This document shows positions 1 through 9,091 of a stretch of DNA of 64,000 nt, in pieces. Each line of letters opens with the position of its first letter. The stretch's first letter is position 1. The position numbers and the translations under genes are program-made. The notes under the pieces were generated by a model, which saw only the letters and a program-made list of their open reading frames with translations, was not told the DNA's origin and searched no databases. This DNA is from Gloeothece verrucosa PCC 7822 (lineage in GTDB: Bacteria; Cyanobacteriota; Cyanobacteriia; Cyanobacteriales; Microcystaceae), in the NCBI RefSeq assembly GCF_000147335.1, contig NC_014533.1, forward strand, positions 124,001 to 188,000. Direction: 5' to 3'.

Positions 1-28
1 AAATTAGTCGTTCACCTCTTGCTTATTG

Positions 29-1141
29 TTAATTTTTTTGCGGTAATGCTCCGAAGGTTTTTAGTATTTGGGAAAATTGAGTATTTCGTTCCATTAAAGC
101 CATATGTCCGCCAGGTTTTAAAACAACCAACTCGGCATTAGGGATATCGATACTAATGCGACGATTAGCGCTCTTAAGCGTAGAAATATCCGATTCACCA
201 GCAATAACTAAGACGGGAAGTTCGATAGTTGACAGGGTTTCGGTTTCATCAAAATTGAACATTGCTAATACTCCTCTTGCGAGTACCCCAGGAGATGCCA
301 GTAATCCCAAGCGCGTTGAAAAATCAAGTTGTCCTCGAGTTTCATGTCCTGTAAATCCAGATAATTCCGTAGTTAAATACATCATACCGTTGAGGTAGCT
401 TAAAAGACTCATCAGCCAAAACAGAGGTGATAGGGCAATAACTGTATACAATAATGGCTCAATTAACGGTTTTTGCAACCGCTTGATAATTCGATTAAAA
501 ATAGTCGTTTTCAGTGGATTTGTGTAGGTCGTATCCACTAAAATTATGCCTGCGACTTGTCGTCTCTGATATTCGGGAAACAAGCGGCAAAAGGTTAGCA
601 GAATCATCCCACCCATACTATGACCTAGTAAAATAGCCGGACGATTTCCGGCTAAAGCTAACACAGCTTCAAGATCACGAGCGTATTTTTCGAGTGAGTA
701 ATCACGATTTTTAGGATGACTCGATTTACCTAGACCCGGTAAATCCCAAAGGATCAAACGGTAGTGATGGGCAAGTTGTTTTTTGAGATAGTACCAGACT
801 GTACTATTTGGCCCCCAACCATGAGTCAAAATTAAAGGAGGGGCATCAGGTGAACCATAGAATTCAATATGAATTTCACTGCCATCAGGACGTAAAATTT
901 GTTCAGTTACACTACTGCGGTACATTCTCGGTTCATCAACTCCCCTCCGCCGTAAGAAAAGAGTAATCGGCAAAAATCCTAAAAATGACCAAATTATAAT
1001 AGTCCAACCTAAAATCAACCAGAAACGGTTAATTAATTCTCCTTCGTACCACTCGTGAAGTATATAAATACTACCACCCAGTAGAACAAACGAGAGCAAT
1101 CCTGTAAGCGTTCGCAACAAAAAATCAAGGGGCATAAACAT
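29..1141 (-). CDS. Membrane-anchored alpha/beta-fold hydrolase
   Basis: A 370-residue alpha/beta hydrolase of unknown substrate. Two hydrophobic segments (about residues 5-28 and 40-63) should anchor it in a membrane, with the catalytic domain from about residue 80. The oxyanion-hole HG is at 107-108, the nucleophile elbow GHSMGG at 173-178 (Ser175), the likely acid Asp318 in GESD and the likely base His346 in GGH, so the triad appears complete. The length and N-terminal anchor fit cyanobacterial hydrolases of lipid- or ester-like substrates, but the substrate cannot be read from the sequence. It is followed by a repeat-rich gap and is probably its own transcription unit. Confidence 0.9.
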   Translation of the reverse strand: MFMPLDFLLRTLTGLLSFVLLGGSIYILHEWYEGELINRFWLILGWTIIIWSFLGFLPITLFLRRRGVDEPRMYRSSVTEQILRPDGSEIHIEFYGSPDAPPLILTHGWGPNSTVWYYLKKQLAHHYRLILWDLPGLGKSSHPKNRDYSLEKYARDLEAVLALAGNRPAILLGHSMGGMILLTFCRLFPEYQRRQVAGIILVDTTYTNPLKTTIFNRIIKRLQKPLIEPLLYTVIALSPLFWLMSLLSYLNGMMYLTTELSGFTGHETRGQLDFSTRLGLLASPGVLARGVLAMFNFDETETLSTIELPVLVIAGESDISTLKSANRRISIDIPNAELVVLKPGGHMALMERNTQFSQILKTFGALPQKN

Positions 1142-1173
1142 TTTGCCTCTTCCCTTCCTAAATAATAAAATTT

Positions 1174-1230
1174 ATAGGAGTTACGGACTTCTGATTAAAA
1201 ACAACGATATTATGATCTTAGGAAACAAAC
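1174..1230. repeat. Partial copy of short repeat family 2
   Basis: Begins ATAGGAGTTACGGACTTCTG and continues with the interior shared with the fuller copy at 20434-20539 (GATTAAAAACAACGAT). Only one end is recognisable. The rest of the gap holds a small hairpin, GCGAGG/CCTCGC at 1280-1294 inside GGCAC/GTGCC arms, and a stretch AATTAAATGCGTGACAGCTT at 1331-1350 that recurs near 10779 and, less well conserved, at 21629. Confidence 0.55.
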
Positions 1231-1354
1231 CCTAAAACTCTTCCCCCACACCCTACACCCTACAACGGCACTCAACATAGCGAGGAAACCTCGCCATCCG
1301 TGCCTCCCCTACACCCCGCCACAAAGAACAAATTAAATGCGTGACAGCTTATTG

Positions 1355-1380
1355 TAGAGACGTTGTCGGCAACGCCTCTA
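1355..1380 (-). terminator. Hairpin downstream of the fasciclin gene
   Basis: Arms TAGAGACGTTG (1355-1365) and CAACGCCTCTA (1370-1380) pair with one mismatch around a 4-base loop, 14 bases past the stop of the minus-strand fasciclin gene. There is no clear T-run, so it may be a palindromic repeat rather than a true intrinsic terminator. Confidence 0.4.
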
Positions 1381-1394
1381 AGAAATCGATACTT

Positions 1395-1829
1395 TTAATT
1401 CAAAGCTAAAAGTTTTCCCATTGATTGAGGAATAATAACGCTGTCAATGACATGAATAACTCCATTATCTGCTTTAACATCTGTGTTAATAACTTTAGCC
1501 TCATTGATGTGAATACTATCATCTGAGACTTGGATTTTTACTGATGAACCTTCTGAAGTTTCCAGAGATTGATTTTGAGGGATATCTGCTGCCAGGATTA
1601 TTTGATCAGGAATGATATGATATCTCAAAATGGCGATTAAATCAGGAATATTTTCTAGCAAGGTTTCTACTGTTCCTGATGGTAACTTAGAAAAGGCTTC
1701 ATCGGTTGGAGCAAAAACAGTAAAGGGGCCTTCGGTTTTTAATGCTTGTGCCATACTAGCCGCATTAATGGCATCGACTAAAGTGGTAAAACAACCGGCA
1801 TTGATAGCAGTATCTAACAAATCAGGCAT
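1395..1829 (-). CDS. Fasciclin (FAS1) domain protein
   Basis: A 144-residue protein that is almost entirely one FAS1 domain. The H1 box GPFTVFAPTDEAF is at 34-46, the YH motif at 70-71 and the H2 box NGVIHVIDSVIIP at 122-134. No signal peptide is visible, unlike many secreted FAS1 proteins, and the length matches the short single-domain bacterial form. The family is linked to adhesion or surface interactions, but the role of the cytoplasmic-looking cyanobacterial versions is unknown. It stands alone between repeats and a convergently unrelated gene, and no operon partner is evident. Confidence 0.92.
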   Translation of the reverse strand: MPDLLDTAINAGCFTTLVDAINAASMAQALKTEGPFTVFAPTDEAFSKLPSGTVETLLENIPDLIAILRYHIIPDQIILAADIPQNQSLETSEGSSVKIQVSDDSIHINEAKVINTDVKADNGVIHVIDSVIIPQSMGKLLALN

Positions 1830-1873
1830 AAATACTTTCCTCTTTTTTGGTTAAGTTTTTGAAATTTTAAGAT

Positions 1874-3013
1874 TTATTGACTAGCTGGAGTCGCATCAAC
1901 AAGGTCCGGGCCTTTTTGATGTGGGGGAAGTTGAATAGATTGTTCAACTGTAGGCCGTTGGTGATAATCTAAATGACCTAATTGAACAACATTACCAGTT
2001 TCTAAAGAACGGTGAAGGGCATTAATAATACGAACGTCATTTAATCCTTCTATTCCCGAGGGTTCTGGGTCTTTATTTTGCAAAATACAGTCAGAAAAAT
2101 AAAGCAATTCAGCCGCTAGTTGATCTCGTGATTCAAAAGAACGTTCTTGCTTTTTGTCTTCAATAGTTAAATAATGCTTAATTTCTCCCTTCCAAGGATA
2201 AGCAGGATCTACTCGTAAATCTCCGATTGTACCAACAAGATGATAACTAGAAACACTAGCGGCTCCAAAACTACAGGTAAATGTCGCCAGTCGTTCCTCT
2301 GGAAAGCGTAAAATAGCACTGGTCATCTCTGAAACTTCGCTAAAGCGCTCATCATTTTTTTTAGTAGCACTGGTTACAAATACTTCTATCGGTTCAGAGC
2401 GAAATAAATAACGCGCTGCGTTAATACAGTAGATACCGATATCATAAAGTGTGCCTCCTCCTTTGGCTTTTTGTAATCGGATATTACCCGGTGTTACTTG
2501 TTGGGTAAATACCGAGTTGAAAATACGCACTTCGCCAATTTCTCCTGACTGTGCTGTTTTAATGGCTTGTAAATTCCCTTCTTCAAAATGTAAACGATAA
2601 GCAATCATTAGCTTAACATTATTATTTTTACAAGCCTCGATCATTTGTTGACATTCATCTTCATTTAATGCCATCGGTTTTTCACATAAGATGTGAATTC
2701 CTTGATTAGCCGCTCTGACTGTATATTCACAGTGTAAATGGTTGGGCAAAGCAATATAAACGGCATCAATTTCACCGCTACTTAAACATTTTTCATATTC
2801 GTCATAAGAATAAGTAAGCTTAACCCCATAATGTTGGGCAAGTTCGTCTTTTTTAGCAGGATCATCAGAAACAAAAGCAACAACTTCAGAATTTTCTGCA
2901 TGAACAAAAGACGGTAAAGTGGCGGCTTGAGCAAACCACCCTACCCCCACAATAGCATAACGGATTTTTCGTTTGTTATTTGCATTAGAATCAGAAATAT
3001 TAGATAAGGGCAT
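1874..3013 (-). CDS. Gfo/Idh/MocA family NAD(P)-dependent oxidoreductase
   Basis: A 379-residue sugar or polyol oxidoreductase. The N-terminal Rossmann motif GVGWFA is at 23-28, the catalytic/nicotinamide EKP at 111-113, and a GGGTLYDIGIYCIN segment at 185-198 resembles the glucose-fructose oxidoreductase subgroup. A short polar N-terminal extension (1-15) precedes the fold; there is no signal peptide. The substrate is not predictable. It lies on the same strand as the GH15 gene upstream but 430 bases away, so co-transcription is not supported. Confidence 0.9.
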   Translation of the reverse strand: MPLSNISDSNANNKRKIRYAIVGVGWFAQAATLPSFVHAENSEVVAFVSDDPAKKDELAQHYGVKLTYSYDEYEKCLSSGEIDAVYIALPNHLHCEYTVRAANQGIHILCEKPMALNEDECQQMIEACKNNNVKLMIAYRLHFEEGNLQAIKTAQSGEIGEVRIFNSVFTQQVTPGNIRLQKAKGGGTLYDIGIYCINAARYLFRSEPIEVFVTSATKKNDERFSEVSEMTSAILRFPEERLATFTCSFGAASVSSYHLVGTIGDLRVDPAYPWKGEIKHYLTIEDKKQERSFESRDQLAAELLYFSDCILQNKDPEPSGIEGLNDVRIINALHRSLETGNVVQLGHLDYHQRPTVEQSIQLPPHQKGPDLVDATPASQ

Positions 3014-3443
3014 TATTTTAACTCCATGAATGAATTTTTACAATGGTTTTTAACCCGAAATTTTAGTAAGCTCTAGATTCTAAATATTAAAAATTAGCCA
3101 TTTTAAAATTTATCCTATAAAAAAATTACAATGGCATAATAAATAATTATCATGCGACTTTTTACAGCAACAGCAAAAACTTGGAAAAAAAGACAATAAA
3201 TTATTTATGTCTAAGCTTTATTTATTATTATAAGATACACAAAAAAGCTCAAATCTATCTAAAGAAAGATTAAAATTTTAGCTGAGTTTATTGTTGTTGA
3301 TTGTTTTAAGAAAAATGTTAATGATGATGGCTCCATATAATAATGTTTTTATTACTCAAATTTCTATCTTAAGAAAGATGTTTTTTTATATAACCAATAT
3401 TTAACCTATCAAACTGGCTATTTTTTAGACTGTAAGACTTTAC
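3014..3443. other. AT-rich intergenic gap
   Basis: About 430 bases without a credible reading frame, hairpin terminator or repeat. It should contain the promoter of the minus-strand oxidoreductase, but I could not pick a convincing -35/-10 pair. Confidence 0.5.
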
Positions 3444-5333
3444 TTATTTACATTGAAAGCCGCCGCCACCTCTACCAGCCGCATTAGCGGCATTAGCATG
3501 ATGGCATTCAACTGTACCTGTTTGTTTAGCATGAGCGAGAGAAACGGCAACATTAATCACACCAATATGAGAAAAAGCTTGAGGAAAATTGCCGAGGTGT
3601 GCCCCTGTTTCGGCATCGATTTCTTCAGCAAATAATCCTAAAGGAGTGCTTTTAGCTAGTAGGGTTTCAAACCATTGCTGTGCTTCTTCTAAACGTCCTG
3701 CTAAAATGAGGGCATTAATTAACCAAAAAGTACATAAAACAAAAGTGGACTCTTGTCCTTTTATTCCTTCTGGTGCATTAAGATAACGATAACATAAACC
3801 ATTTTTTACGAGATATTTAAGGGTTTGATTAATCGTAGATTCCATTCGAGGATCACGCCCATCGATAAAGCCAAAAACTGGTAACAATAAATTCGCGGCA
3901 TCGAGGTTTTCCTCTTCATAAGATTGTTTAAAAGCTTTTAATTTGTCGCTCCATCCTTTTTCTAATACTTCGGCTCGAATGTTATCTCTTTCTTGACACC
4001 ATCGCTCAATATCTCCTTTTAAATGCAAGGTTTGAGCAATATCAATGCCGCTATCCAGTGCCAACCATGACATTACTTTACCATAAACAAAATGTCTCAC
4101 CCCTCCGCGAACTTCCCAAATGCCGCTATCGGGTTCACGCCAATGATCAGCAACCCAGTCTAACATAGAATAAACTTCATCCCAAATGGGCGACGGATCA
4201 TATTTTCCGGCTTTCCAAGCAAAATGAAGGGCACTCATTACCTCGCCATAAACATCCATTTGAATCTGTTCTACCGCTTGATTGCCAATGCGTACTGGGC
4301 GAGAGTTACGATATCCTTGTAAATAATCTAAAGTTTGCTCAATAATTTGACCTTCAGCAGTAATAGGGTAAAGAATTTTGATCCCGGTTTTTTCCACTTT
4401 AGCAGTGCGAACTATCCAGTTAAAAAACGGCTGTTGATAGTCAAAATATCCAGCTAAAAGTAGTGCATAAAGAGTAAAAGAAGCATCCCTAATCCAAGTA
4501 AAACGATAGTCCCAATTTCTCTCTCCTCCTATAGTCTCAGGTAATGAAGTGGTCGGTGCTGCTACAATGGCTCCTGAAGGTTCATAAGTCATTAATTTTA
4601 ACGTAAGAGTGCTGCGAATTACTTGATCTCGATAAGGACCTTGATAAGTACATTGATTAGCCCAATTTTGCCAAAATGTAATAGTTGAACTTAAAGCGGT
4701 TGCCGGCTCCAGTGATGGTAAATCTGAATCGTTTTCTGTCATTAAAGTAAAAGCTAGTTGTTCTCCAGCATTGAGGATGAAAGAACAAATTAAGCTATTA
4801 TTTTGCTCGTCTATTTGCAACTCTTTCGGTGCTGTTAAGATAAATTTACCAAATTTTACTTCAGTTCCCAAATGGGTAAAATTAGGAATTGTTTGTCCAT
4901 AATTTGGACGAGGAGTACAAATACTAATTATCTCAACTGCGCCCTCTATCCCTTCAACAATTCTAATTAATCGCCCGGGTGCGGCTAAATCTTGCTCTAT
5001 TTCTGGATTAGTGATATCCATGAAATCCATTAAAGAAAAACATCCAGTGGAACAAGTAAACCTTGTCTTTAATACGTTAGTGTGATCAAAATATTTATGT
5101 TCACTTTCAAAAGGTTCTATCGGTTGAATACTCCAAAATCCCCCCTTTTCTAAATCTAAAATTCTGGCAAAAATTGAAGGCGAGTCAAAGCGAGGTAAAC
5201 AAAGCCAATCTATAGATCCCTGGCTATTAATTAATGCAGCCGTATGGCAATTTCCAATAATTCCGTAATCTTCAATGGGAGAAAAAAATAATTTTGATTT
5301 TTGGTTGGTGTTGTTTATTAGTTTAATATCCAT
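3444..5333 (-). CDS. Glycoside hydrolase family 15 protein (glucoamylase/trehalase-like)
   Basis: A 629-residue GH15 enzyme expected to cleave alpha-glucosidic bonds in glucans or trehalose in the cytoplasm; there is no signal peptide. The N-terminal beta domain (about 15-220) contains the family-typical IEDYGIIGNCHTAALI and IDWLCLPRFDSPSIFA. The (alpha/alpha)6 barrel begins near 235 and contains GGERNWDYRFTWIRDASF at 269-286, MDVYGEVM near 359-366 and GIWEVRGG at 404-411, where Glu406 is a candidate catalytic acid. EEIDAETGAHLGNFPQAFSH at 570-589 is the other conserved active-site block. Residues 601-629 form an odd Ala/Gly-rich tail with His and Cys. Specificity (maltodextrin or trehalose) cannot be decided. 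Confidence 0.93.
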   Translation of the reverse strand: MDIKLINNTNQKSKLFFSPIEDYGIIGNCHTAALINSQGSIDWLCLPRFDSPSIFARILDLEKGGFWSIQPIEPFESEHKYFDHTNVLKTRFTCSTGCFSLMDFMDITNPEIEQDLAAPGRLIRIVEGIEGAVEIISICTPRPNYGQTIPNFTHLGTEVKFGKFILTAPKELQIDEQNNSLICSFILNAGEQLAFTLMTENDSDLPSLEPATALSSTITFWQNWANQCTYQGPYRDQVIRSTLTLKLMTYEPSGAIVAAPTTSLPETIGGERNWDYRFTWIRDASFTLYALLLAGYFDYQQPFFNWIVRTAKVEKTGIKILYPITAEGQIIEQTLDYLQGYRNSRPVRIGNQAVEQIQMDVYGEVMSALHFAWKAGKYDPSPIWDEVYSMLDWVADHWREPDSGIWEVRGGVRHFVYGKVMSWLALDSGIDIAQTLHLKGDIERWCQERDNIRAEVLEKGWSDKLKAFKQSYEEENLDAANLLLPVFGFIDGRDPRMESTINQTLKYLVKNGLCYRYLNAPEGIKGQESTFVLCTFWLINALILAGRLEEAQQWFETLLAKSTPLGLFAEEIDAETGAHLGNFPQAFSHIGVINVAVSLAHAKQTGTVECHHANAANAAGRGGGGFQCK

Positions 5334-5862
5334 TTTCCTAAGAAATTAAACGGGCATTTTAAAATGCTAAATACCTGAAAAAAAAGTTAAGTGTATGACA
5401 ATAGAACATTGCTATATTAAAAATTAAAATATTTAAATTATACATAGCCAAAAATTACACTAATTACATTTATATATAACCTTTTTTAGATTTTTTATCT
5501 AGCTTTCGTTTGAATCTGTCAAAATCTTATCATATTCATTTTTTCTTCTAACTATTCCTATTTATATATTTATTTGGGCTAAAAATTAAACTGTCCCTTC
5601 TGTAAATTAGGACATCTATCCAAATATAGATATTTTAAAAAATGAGAAAAAACTTATATTTAATTGGCAAGTTTGTGCTTGATACATATAATAAAATAAT
5701 TTACATCGATTAAAAATTATTAATGTTATTGATGCCAACTTCAACCCGATAACTATAACTTAAAGTAGATGAGCCGGGTTGCATATATTTTTAAAATTAA
5801 CCTGTTGATATTTCTCTGGCTTCTTTAACTGATTAGTGTAAAACGAAGTTAAGCAAAAAAAT
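5334..5862. other. AT-rich divergent intergenic region
   Basis: 529 bases between the divergently transcribed GH15 and SDR genes, so it should hold both promoters. I see only one structured element, an inverted repeat CAACCCG (5742-5748)/CGGGTTG (5775-5781) with a 26-base spacer, about 80 bases upstream of the SDR start. Its role (operator or leader hairpin) is a guess. Confidence 0.4.
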
Positions 5863-6675
5863 ATGAGTTATTCTCCCTATTTACTTAAAAATCAAAAAGC
5901 CTTAGTGACAGGTGCTAGTTCAGGCATTGGTGAAGCAGTAGCCCGTCATTTAGCGAGAGCCGGTGCTTCAGTAGTAATCAACTATCATTCGGATGCTGAA
6001 AGCGCCCGTAAAATTGTTGCTGATATCTGTAATGAAGGCGGACAAGCCATCGCTATAGGTGCAAATGTAGCTTCTGAAGATGAAGTGCAAGCTATGTTCC
6101 AAGAAATGTATTTACAGTTTGGCGGCATTGATATTTTAGTTAATAATGCAGGAATTCAAAAAGATGCGGCTTTTATTGATATGAGTCTTCATGATTGGAA
6201 TTTGGTCATAGGAGTTAACTTGACGGGACAATTTTTGTGCGCTCGCGAAGCCGCCAAAGAATTTTTAAAACGAGGAGTCAAGCCGGATATATCAAGTGCA
6301 GCCGGTAAAATTATTTGTATTAGTTCTGTTCATGAGGTTATTCCTTGGGCCGGTCATGTGAATTATGCTTCTAGTAAAGGGGGAATTGAGATGATGATGA
6401 AAAGTATCGCTCAAGAACTTGCTCCCCATAAAATACGAGTTAATAGTATTGCTCCAGGCGCTATTAAAACACCCATTAATAAAAATGCTTGGGATACTCC
6501 ACAAGCTGAAGCTCAATTATTAAAATTAATTCCTCAAGGAAGAGTAGGAGAACCGGACGATATCGGTAGGGCGGCTGTATGGTTAGCTAGTGATGATTCT
6601 GACTATGTTAATGGTGCTACTCTTGATGTAGATGGTGGCATGACCTTATATCCAGGTTTTGCTGATGGAGGTTAA
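5863..6675 (+). CDS. SDR family oxidoreductase (glucose 1-dehydrogenase-like)
   Basis: A 270-residue classical short-chain dehydrogenase. It has the cofactor motif TGASSGIG at 16-23, NNAG at 94-97, catalytic Ser154/155, and Tyr168/Lys172 in YASSK. The C-terminal SDYVNGATLDVDGGM is typical of this group. The closest style is the glucose 1-dehydrogenase/3-oxoacyl reductase subgroup, and the substrate is not certain. It is the first gene of a tight plus-strand operon; the next gene (VOC) starts 4 bases after the stop and its ribosome site lies inside this gene's end. The GH15 enzyme encoded divergently could provide glucose, which is a suggestive but unproven link. Confidence 0.9.
   Translation: MSYSPYLLKNQKALVTGASSGIGEAVARHLARAGASVVINYHSDAESARKIVADICNEGGQAIAIGANVASEDEVQAMFQEMYLQFGGIDILVNNAGIQKDAAFIDMSLHDWNLVIGVNLTGQFLCAREAAKEFLKRGVKPDISSAAGKIICISSVHEVIPWAGHVNYASSKGGIEMMMKSIAQELAPHKIRVNSIAPGAIKTPINKNAWDTPQAEAQLLKLIPQGRVGEPDDIGRAAVWLASDDSDYVNGATLDVDGGMTLYPGFADGG
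6667..6671 (+). promoter_or_regulatory. Ribosome binding site deciding the VOC start
   Basis: GGAGG lies 8 bases before the ATG at 6680, which supports that start over an in-frame ATG 21 bases upstream that would overlap the SDR gene. Confidence 0.7.
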
Positions 6676-6679
6676 ATCA

Positions 6680-7651
6680 ATGAGTGTTCTTGAGGGGGAT
6701 AATATAGAAGTCAAAAAAATTGCTGCCATTACCTTAACGGTATCTAATGCCGATTATATAAAGGATTTTTATGAGCAAGCCTTGGGATTTAAATGTATTG
6801 ACGATATCTTTATTGAAGGGCAAAAATACAGCCTTATTGAATGTATTTCTAAAGCTAAAATTAGGGTTTTAACTTTACAACTAGGAGAGGAAAAAATTAA
6901 ATTAATGCACTATCTTAATGACCAAGATTTGCCGATTCCAAAAGATTCTCGAAGTAACGATATTTGGTTTCAACATCTGGCGATTGTGGTTAAAGATATA
7001 GACCTTGCTTATACTCATTTAAAATCGTTTTCAGTTGAGCATATTTCTATTGAACCTCAAACGATTCCCCAAAGCAATGAAGCTTCGGGAGGAGTACGCG
7101 CCTTTAAATTTAAAGACCCTGATGGTCACAATTTAGAATTAATTTGGTTTCCTGCTGATAAGGGTAAGAAGAAATGGCATGAGCATCATGAACAGTTATT
7201 TTTAGGAATAGATCACAGTGCTATTGCGGTTTCTAATACGGAACAAAGTCTTGAATTTTACCAAAATTTACTAGGTTTAAAAACTCAAGAAAGTAGCTTA
7301 AATACAGGAAAAACTCAAGCTCGACTTGACGGTTTATTTGATGCCCAAGTACGAGTTACCAGTTTGGGGACAATTGAAAAAGGTATAGGAATTGAATTAC
7401 TTGATTATATTGTTCCATCTGATGGTCGTCCTCGCCCGGAAAATTGGACAAGTACCGCTCTCGGTTATCTGCAATTAGAATTGGTGGTTAATAATCTTAA
7501 AACCACTGTAGAGCAATTAGAAAAAAAAGGAGTAAAGTTCATTTCTCCTCATCTTATACAGTTAAAAAAACAATCAAATTCTTATGAACAAGCTTGTTTG
7601 ATCCAAGACCCTGACGGACACGCTTTATTACTTTTAGAGGAAAAAAAATAA
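6680..7651 (+). CDS. Two-domain VOC (glyoxalase/bleomycin-resistance/dioxygenase) protein
   Basis: 323 residues from the ATG with a good ribosome site. Two vicinal-oxygen-chelate modules are evident. The first starts near residue 14 (AAITLTVSNADYIKDFYEQA) and ends at DPDGHNLELIWF. The second starts at GIDHSAIAVSNTEQSLEFYQ and ends at DPDGHALLLLEE. His and Glu residues sit at the usual metal-binding positions of these motifs. A metal-dependent isomerase, lyase or dioxygenase activity is possible, but no substrate can be named. It is the second gene of the SDR-VOC-DUF2231-DUF2231 operon; the next gene begins 1 base after its stop. Confidence 0.85.
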   Translation: MSVLEGDNIEVKKIAAITLTVSNADYIKDFYEQALGFKCIDDIFIEGQKYSLIECISKAKIRVLTLQLGEEKIKLMHYLNDQDLPIPKDSRSNDIWFQHLAIVVKDIDLAYTHLKSFSVEHISIEPQTIPQSNEASGGVRAFKFKDPDGHNLELIWFPADKGKKKWHEHHEQLFLGIDHSAIAVSNTEQSLEFYQNLLGLKTQESSLNTGKTQARLDGLFDAQVRVTSLGTIEKGIGIELLDYIVPSDGRPRPENWTSTALGYLQLELVVNNLKTTVEQLEKKGVKFISPHLIQLKKQSNSYEQACLIQDPDGHALLLLEEKK

Positions 7652-7652
7652 T

Positions 7653-8147
7653 ATGTTAAATTTACGTCTTAATGAGGTTAATTTACCTTATCCAGACCCC
7701 ATCCATCCGATTATTATTCACTTTGTTATAGCGATGGTATTATTTGCTTTTGTCTGTGATATTATTGGGTATTTTTGGAAACAGAATTACCTTTTTGAGG
7801 TGGGCTTTTGGAATATGATTGTGGCTTCAATTACGATATTTTTAGCAGTGATTTTTGGCCAATTTGAGGCCGGACTCGCTCAACCTTATCAAGCCGCTCA
7901 ACAAACGTTAAATATACATACTCTGACGGGTTGGATATTATCAGCAATTGTGGTGGGAATTACCGCTTGGCGTTTAGGAATTCGTCACCATAATTTTTTA
8001 AAAATACCTCCTATTTATTTAGGGGTAGCTACATTTCTAGTTATTTTAATTTGTTTTCAAACTTATTTAGGAACAAAATTGGTTTGGGTGTATGGATTGC
8101 ACGTGGAACCGGTTGTAGAAGCAATGAAAGAAGGAGTGATCCAGTGA
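7653..8147 (+). CDS. DUF2231 domain membrane protein (first of pair)
   Basis: 164 residues with about four transmembrane segments (roughly 23-44, 55-72, 88-106 and 118-142). It carries the family motif IHPIIIHFVIAM (Pro-His-His pattern), whose histidines suggest haem or metal ligation, although the family is functionally uncharacterised. The start is the ATG right after the VOC stop. It overlaps the next gene by 4 bases (GTGA), so translation is probably coupled. It shares the NLPYPDPIHP-type lead-in with its neighbour, so the two are paralogues. Confidence 0.85.
   Translation: MLNLRLNEVNLPYPDPIHPIIIHFVIAMVLFAFVCDIIGYFWKQNYLFEVGFWNMIVASITIFLAVIFGQFEAGLAQPYQAAQQTLNIHTLTGWILSAIVVGITAWRLGIRHHNFLKIPPIYLGVATFLVILICFQTYLGTKLVWVYGLHVEPVVEAMKEGVIQ
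8131..8136 (+). promoter_or_regulatory. Ribosome binding site for the second DUF2231 gene
   Basis: AAGGAG lies 7 bases before a GTG at 8144. This makes the GTG, not an upstream in-frame ATG at 8051 buried in the previous gene, the likely start. Confidence 0.7.
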
Positions 8148-8764
8148 ATGTATTACTGATTGAACAGTTAGGTTTAAAGTTAGGAGAAAATCGATTACCC
8201 TACCCGATTCCTATTCATCCTAATTTAGTTCATTTAACATTAGGATTGTTTATTATTGGAATTGCTTTTGATTTTGCAGGAACTTTATTTCCTTTAGAAA
8301 AACCGATTCTTAAATTGTTTTCAATTGAAGCTAATCCTTCAGGTTTATTTGATGCAGGTTGGTTTAATACTTTAGCGGCTGCGTTCATAACATTTTTTAC
8401 CGTAGCCGCCGGTTTTTTTGAATTGGTTTTAGCTAACCCTGCTGTTACGACAAAAAGTGATTGGGGCTTACCCGTTGAAACTACTATGCTTTTGCATGGT
8501 TTAGGGGGAATATTACTGTTAATGGCTATTGTGCTTATAACAGTTTGGAGAGGCTTGCAACGGTATCGGTGGCGCAAAAATTCTTCTAAGCAAGTTCATT
8601 GGAGTTATTTAATGGTTGGTATTATCATGTATATATTATTGTTTATTCATGGGACTTTGGGGGCACAATTGGGAGATGATTTTGGCCTTCATAACACAGC
8701 TACCCATTTAGTACAAACCGGAAAAAATCCCAATGAATTTTTAAAAAGCGGACTCGTAAATTAG
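8144..8764 (+). CDS. DUF2231 domain membrane protein (second of pair)
   Basis: 206 residues from a GTG start that overlaps the previous stop as GTGA. After NRLPYPIPIHPNLVHLTLGL come four hydrophobic segments, the last with FIHGTLGAQLGDDFGLH, which carries two more histidines. It is longer than its upstream paralogue because of a bigger central loop. Being the fourth gene of the SDR-VOC operon, it may form a membrane complex with the first DUF2231 protein, perhaps an electron-transfer partner for the soluble enzymes. That is inference from gene order only. Confidence 0.82.
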   Translation: MNVLLIEQLGLKLGENRLPYPIPIHPNLVHLTLGLFIIGIAFDFAGTLFPLEKPILKLFSIEANPSGLFDAGWFNTLAAAFITFFTVAAGFFELVLANPAVTTKSDWGLPVETTMLLHGLGGILLLMAIVLITVWRGLQRYRWRKNSSKQVHWSYLMVGIIMYILLFIHGTLGAQLGDDFGLHNTATHLVQTGKNPNEFLKSGLVN

Positions 8765-9091
8765 TTAATTTTAAGTACCAAGACATTCATAAAACACTCT
8801 ATGTTTAAATATGTTTAAAAAACTAGCCCCCTATTCCTTAATATTCTTTCTTTAGTTAGAGGTAGCATTTGTCGTTTTTTTTAGAATGGATTTATAGTTG
8901 ATTGAATTTTATAACCATTTTCTCAACATCTGTACTATCTTCGCTAAAGTTAAATCCTTGATATATTGCTAAGAATCAGTGCTAATTTTCAGAAAATTAA
9001 CTGACACTGATATTACAGATTATTGGCAGTATTTTTGTACTAAAATGCTTACATAGAGGATTCAAATCACATAAATTGAGGTAACTATTTT
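8765..9091 (+). other. Intergenic gap before the cupin gene
   Basis: About 327 AT-rich bases. No reading frame, repeat or clear terminator was found. It presumably contains the cupin/DUF326 promoter, but no convincing -35/-10 spacing was seen. Confidence 0.4.
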
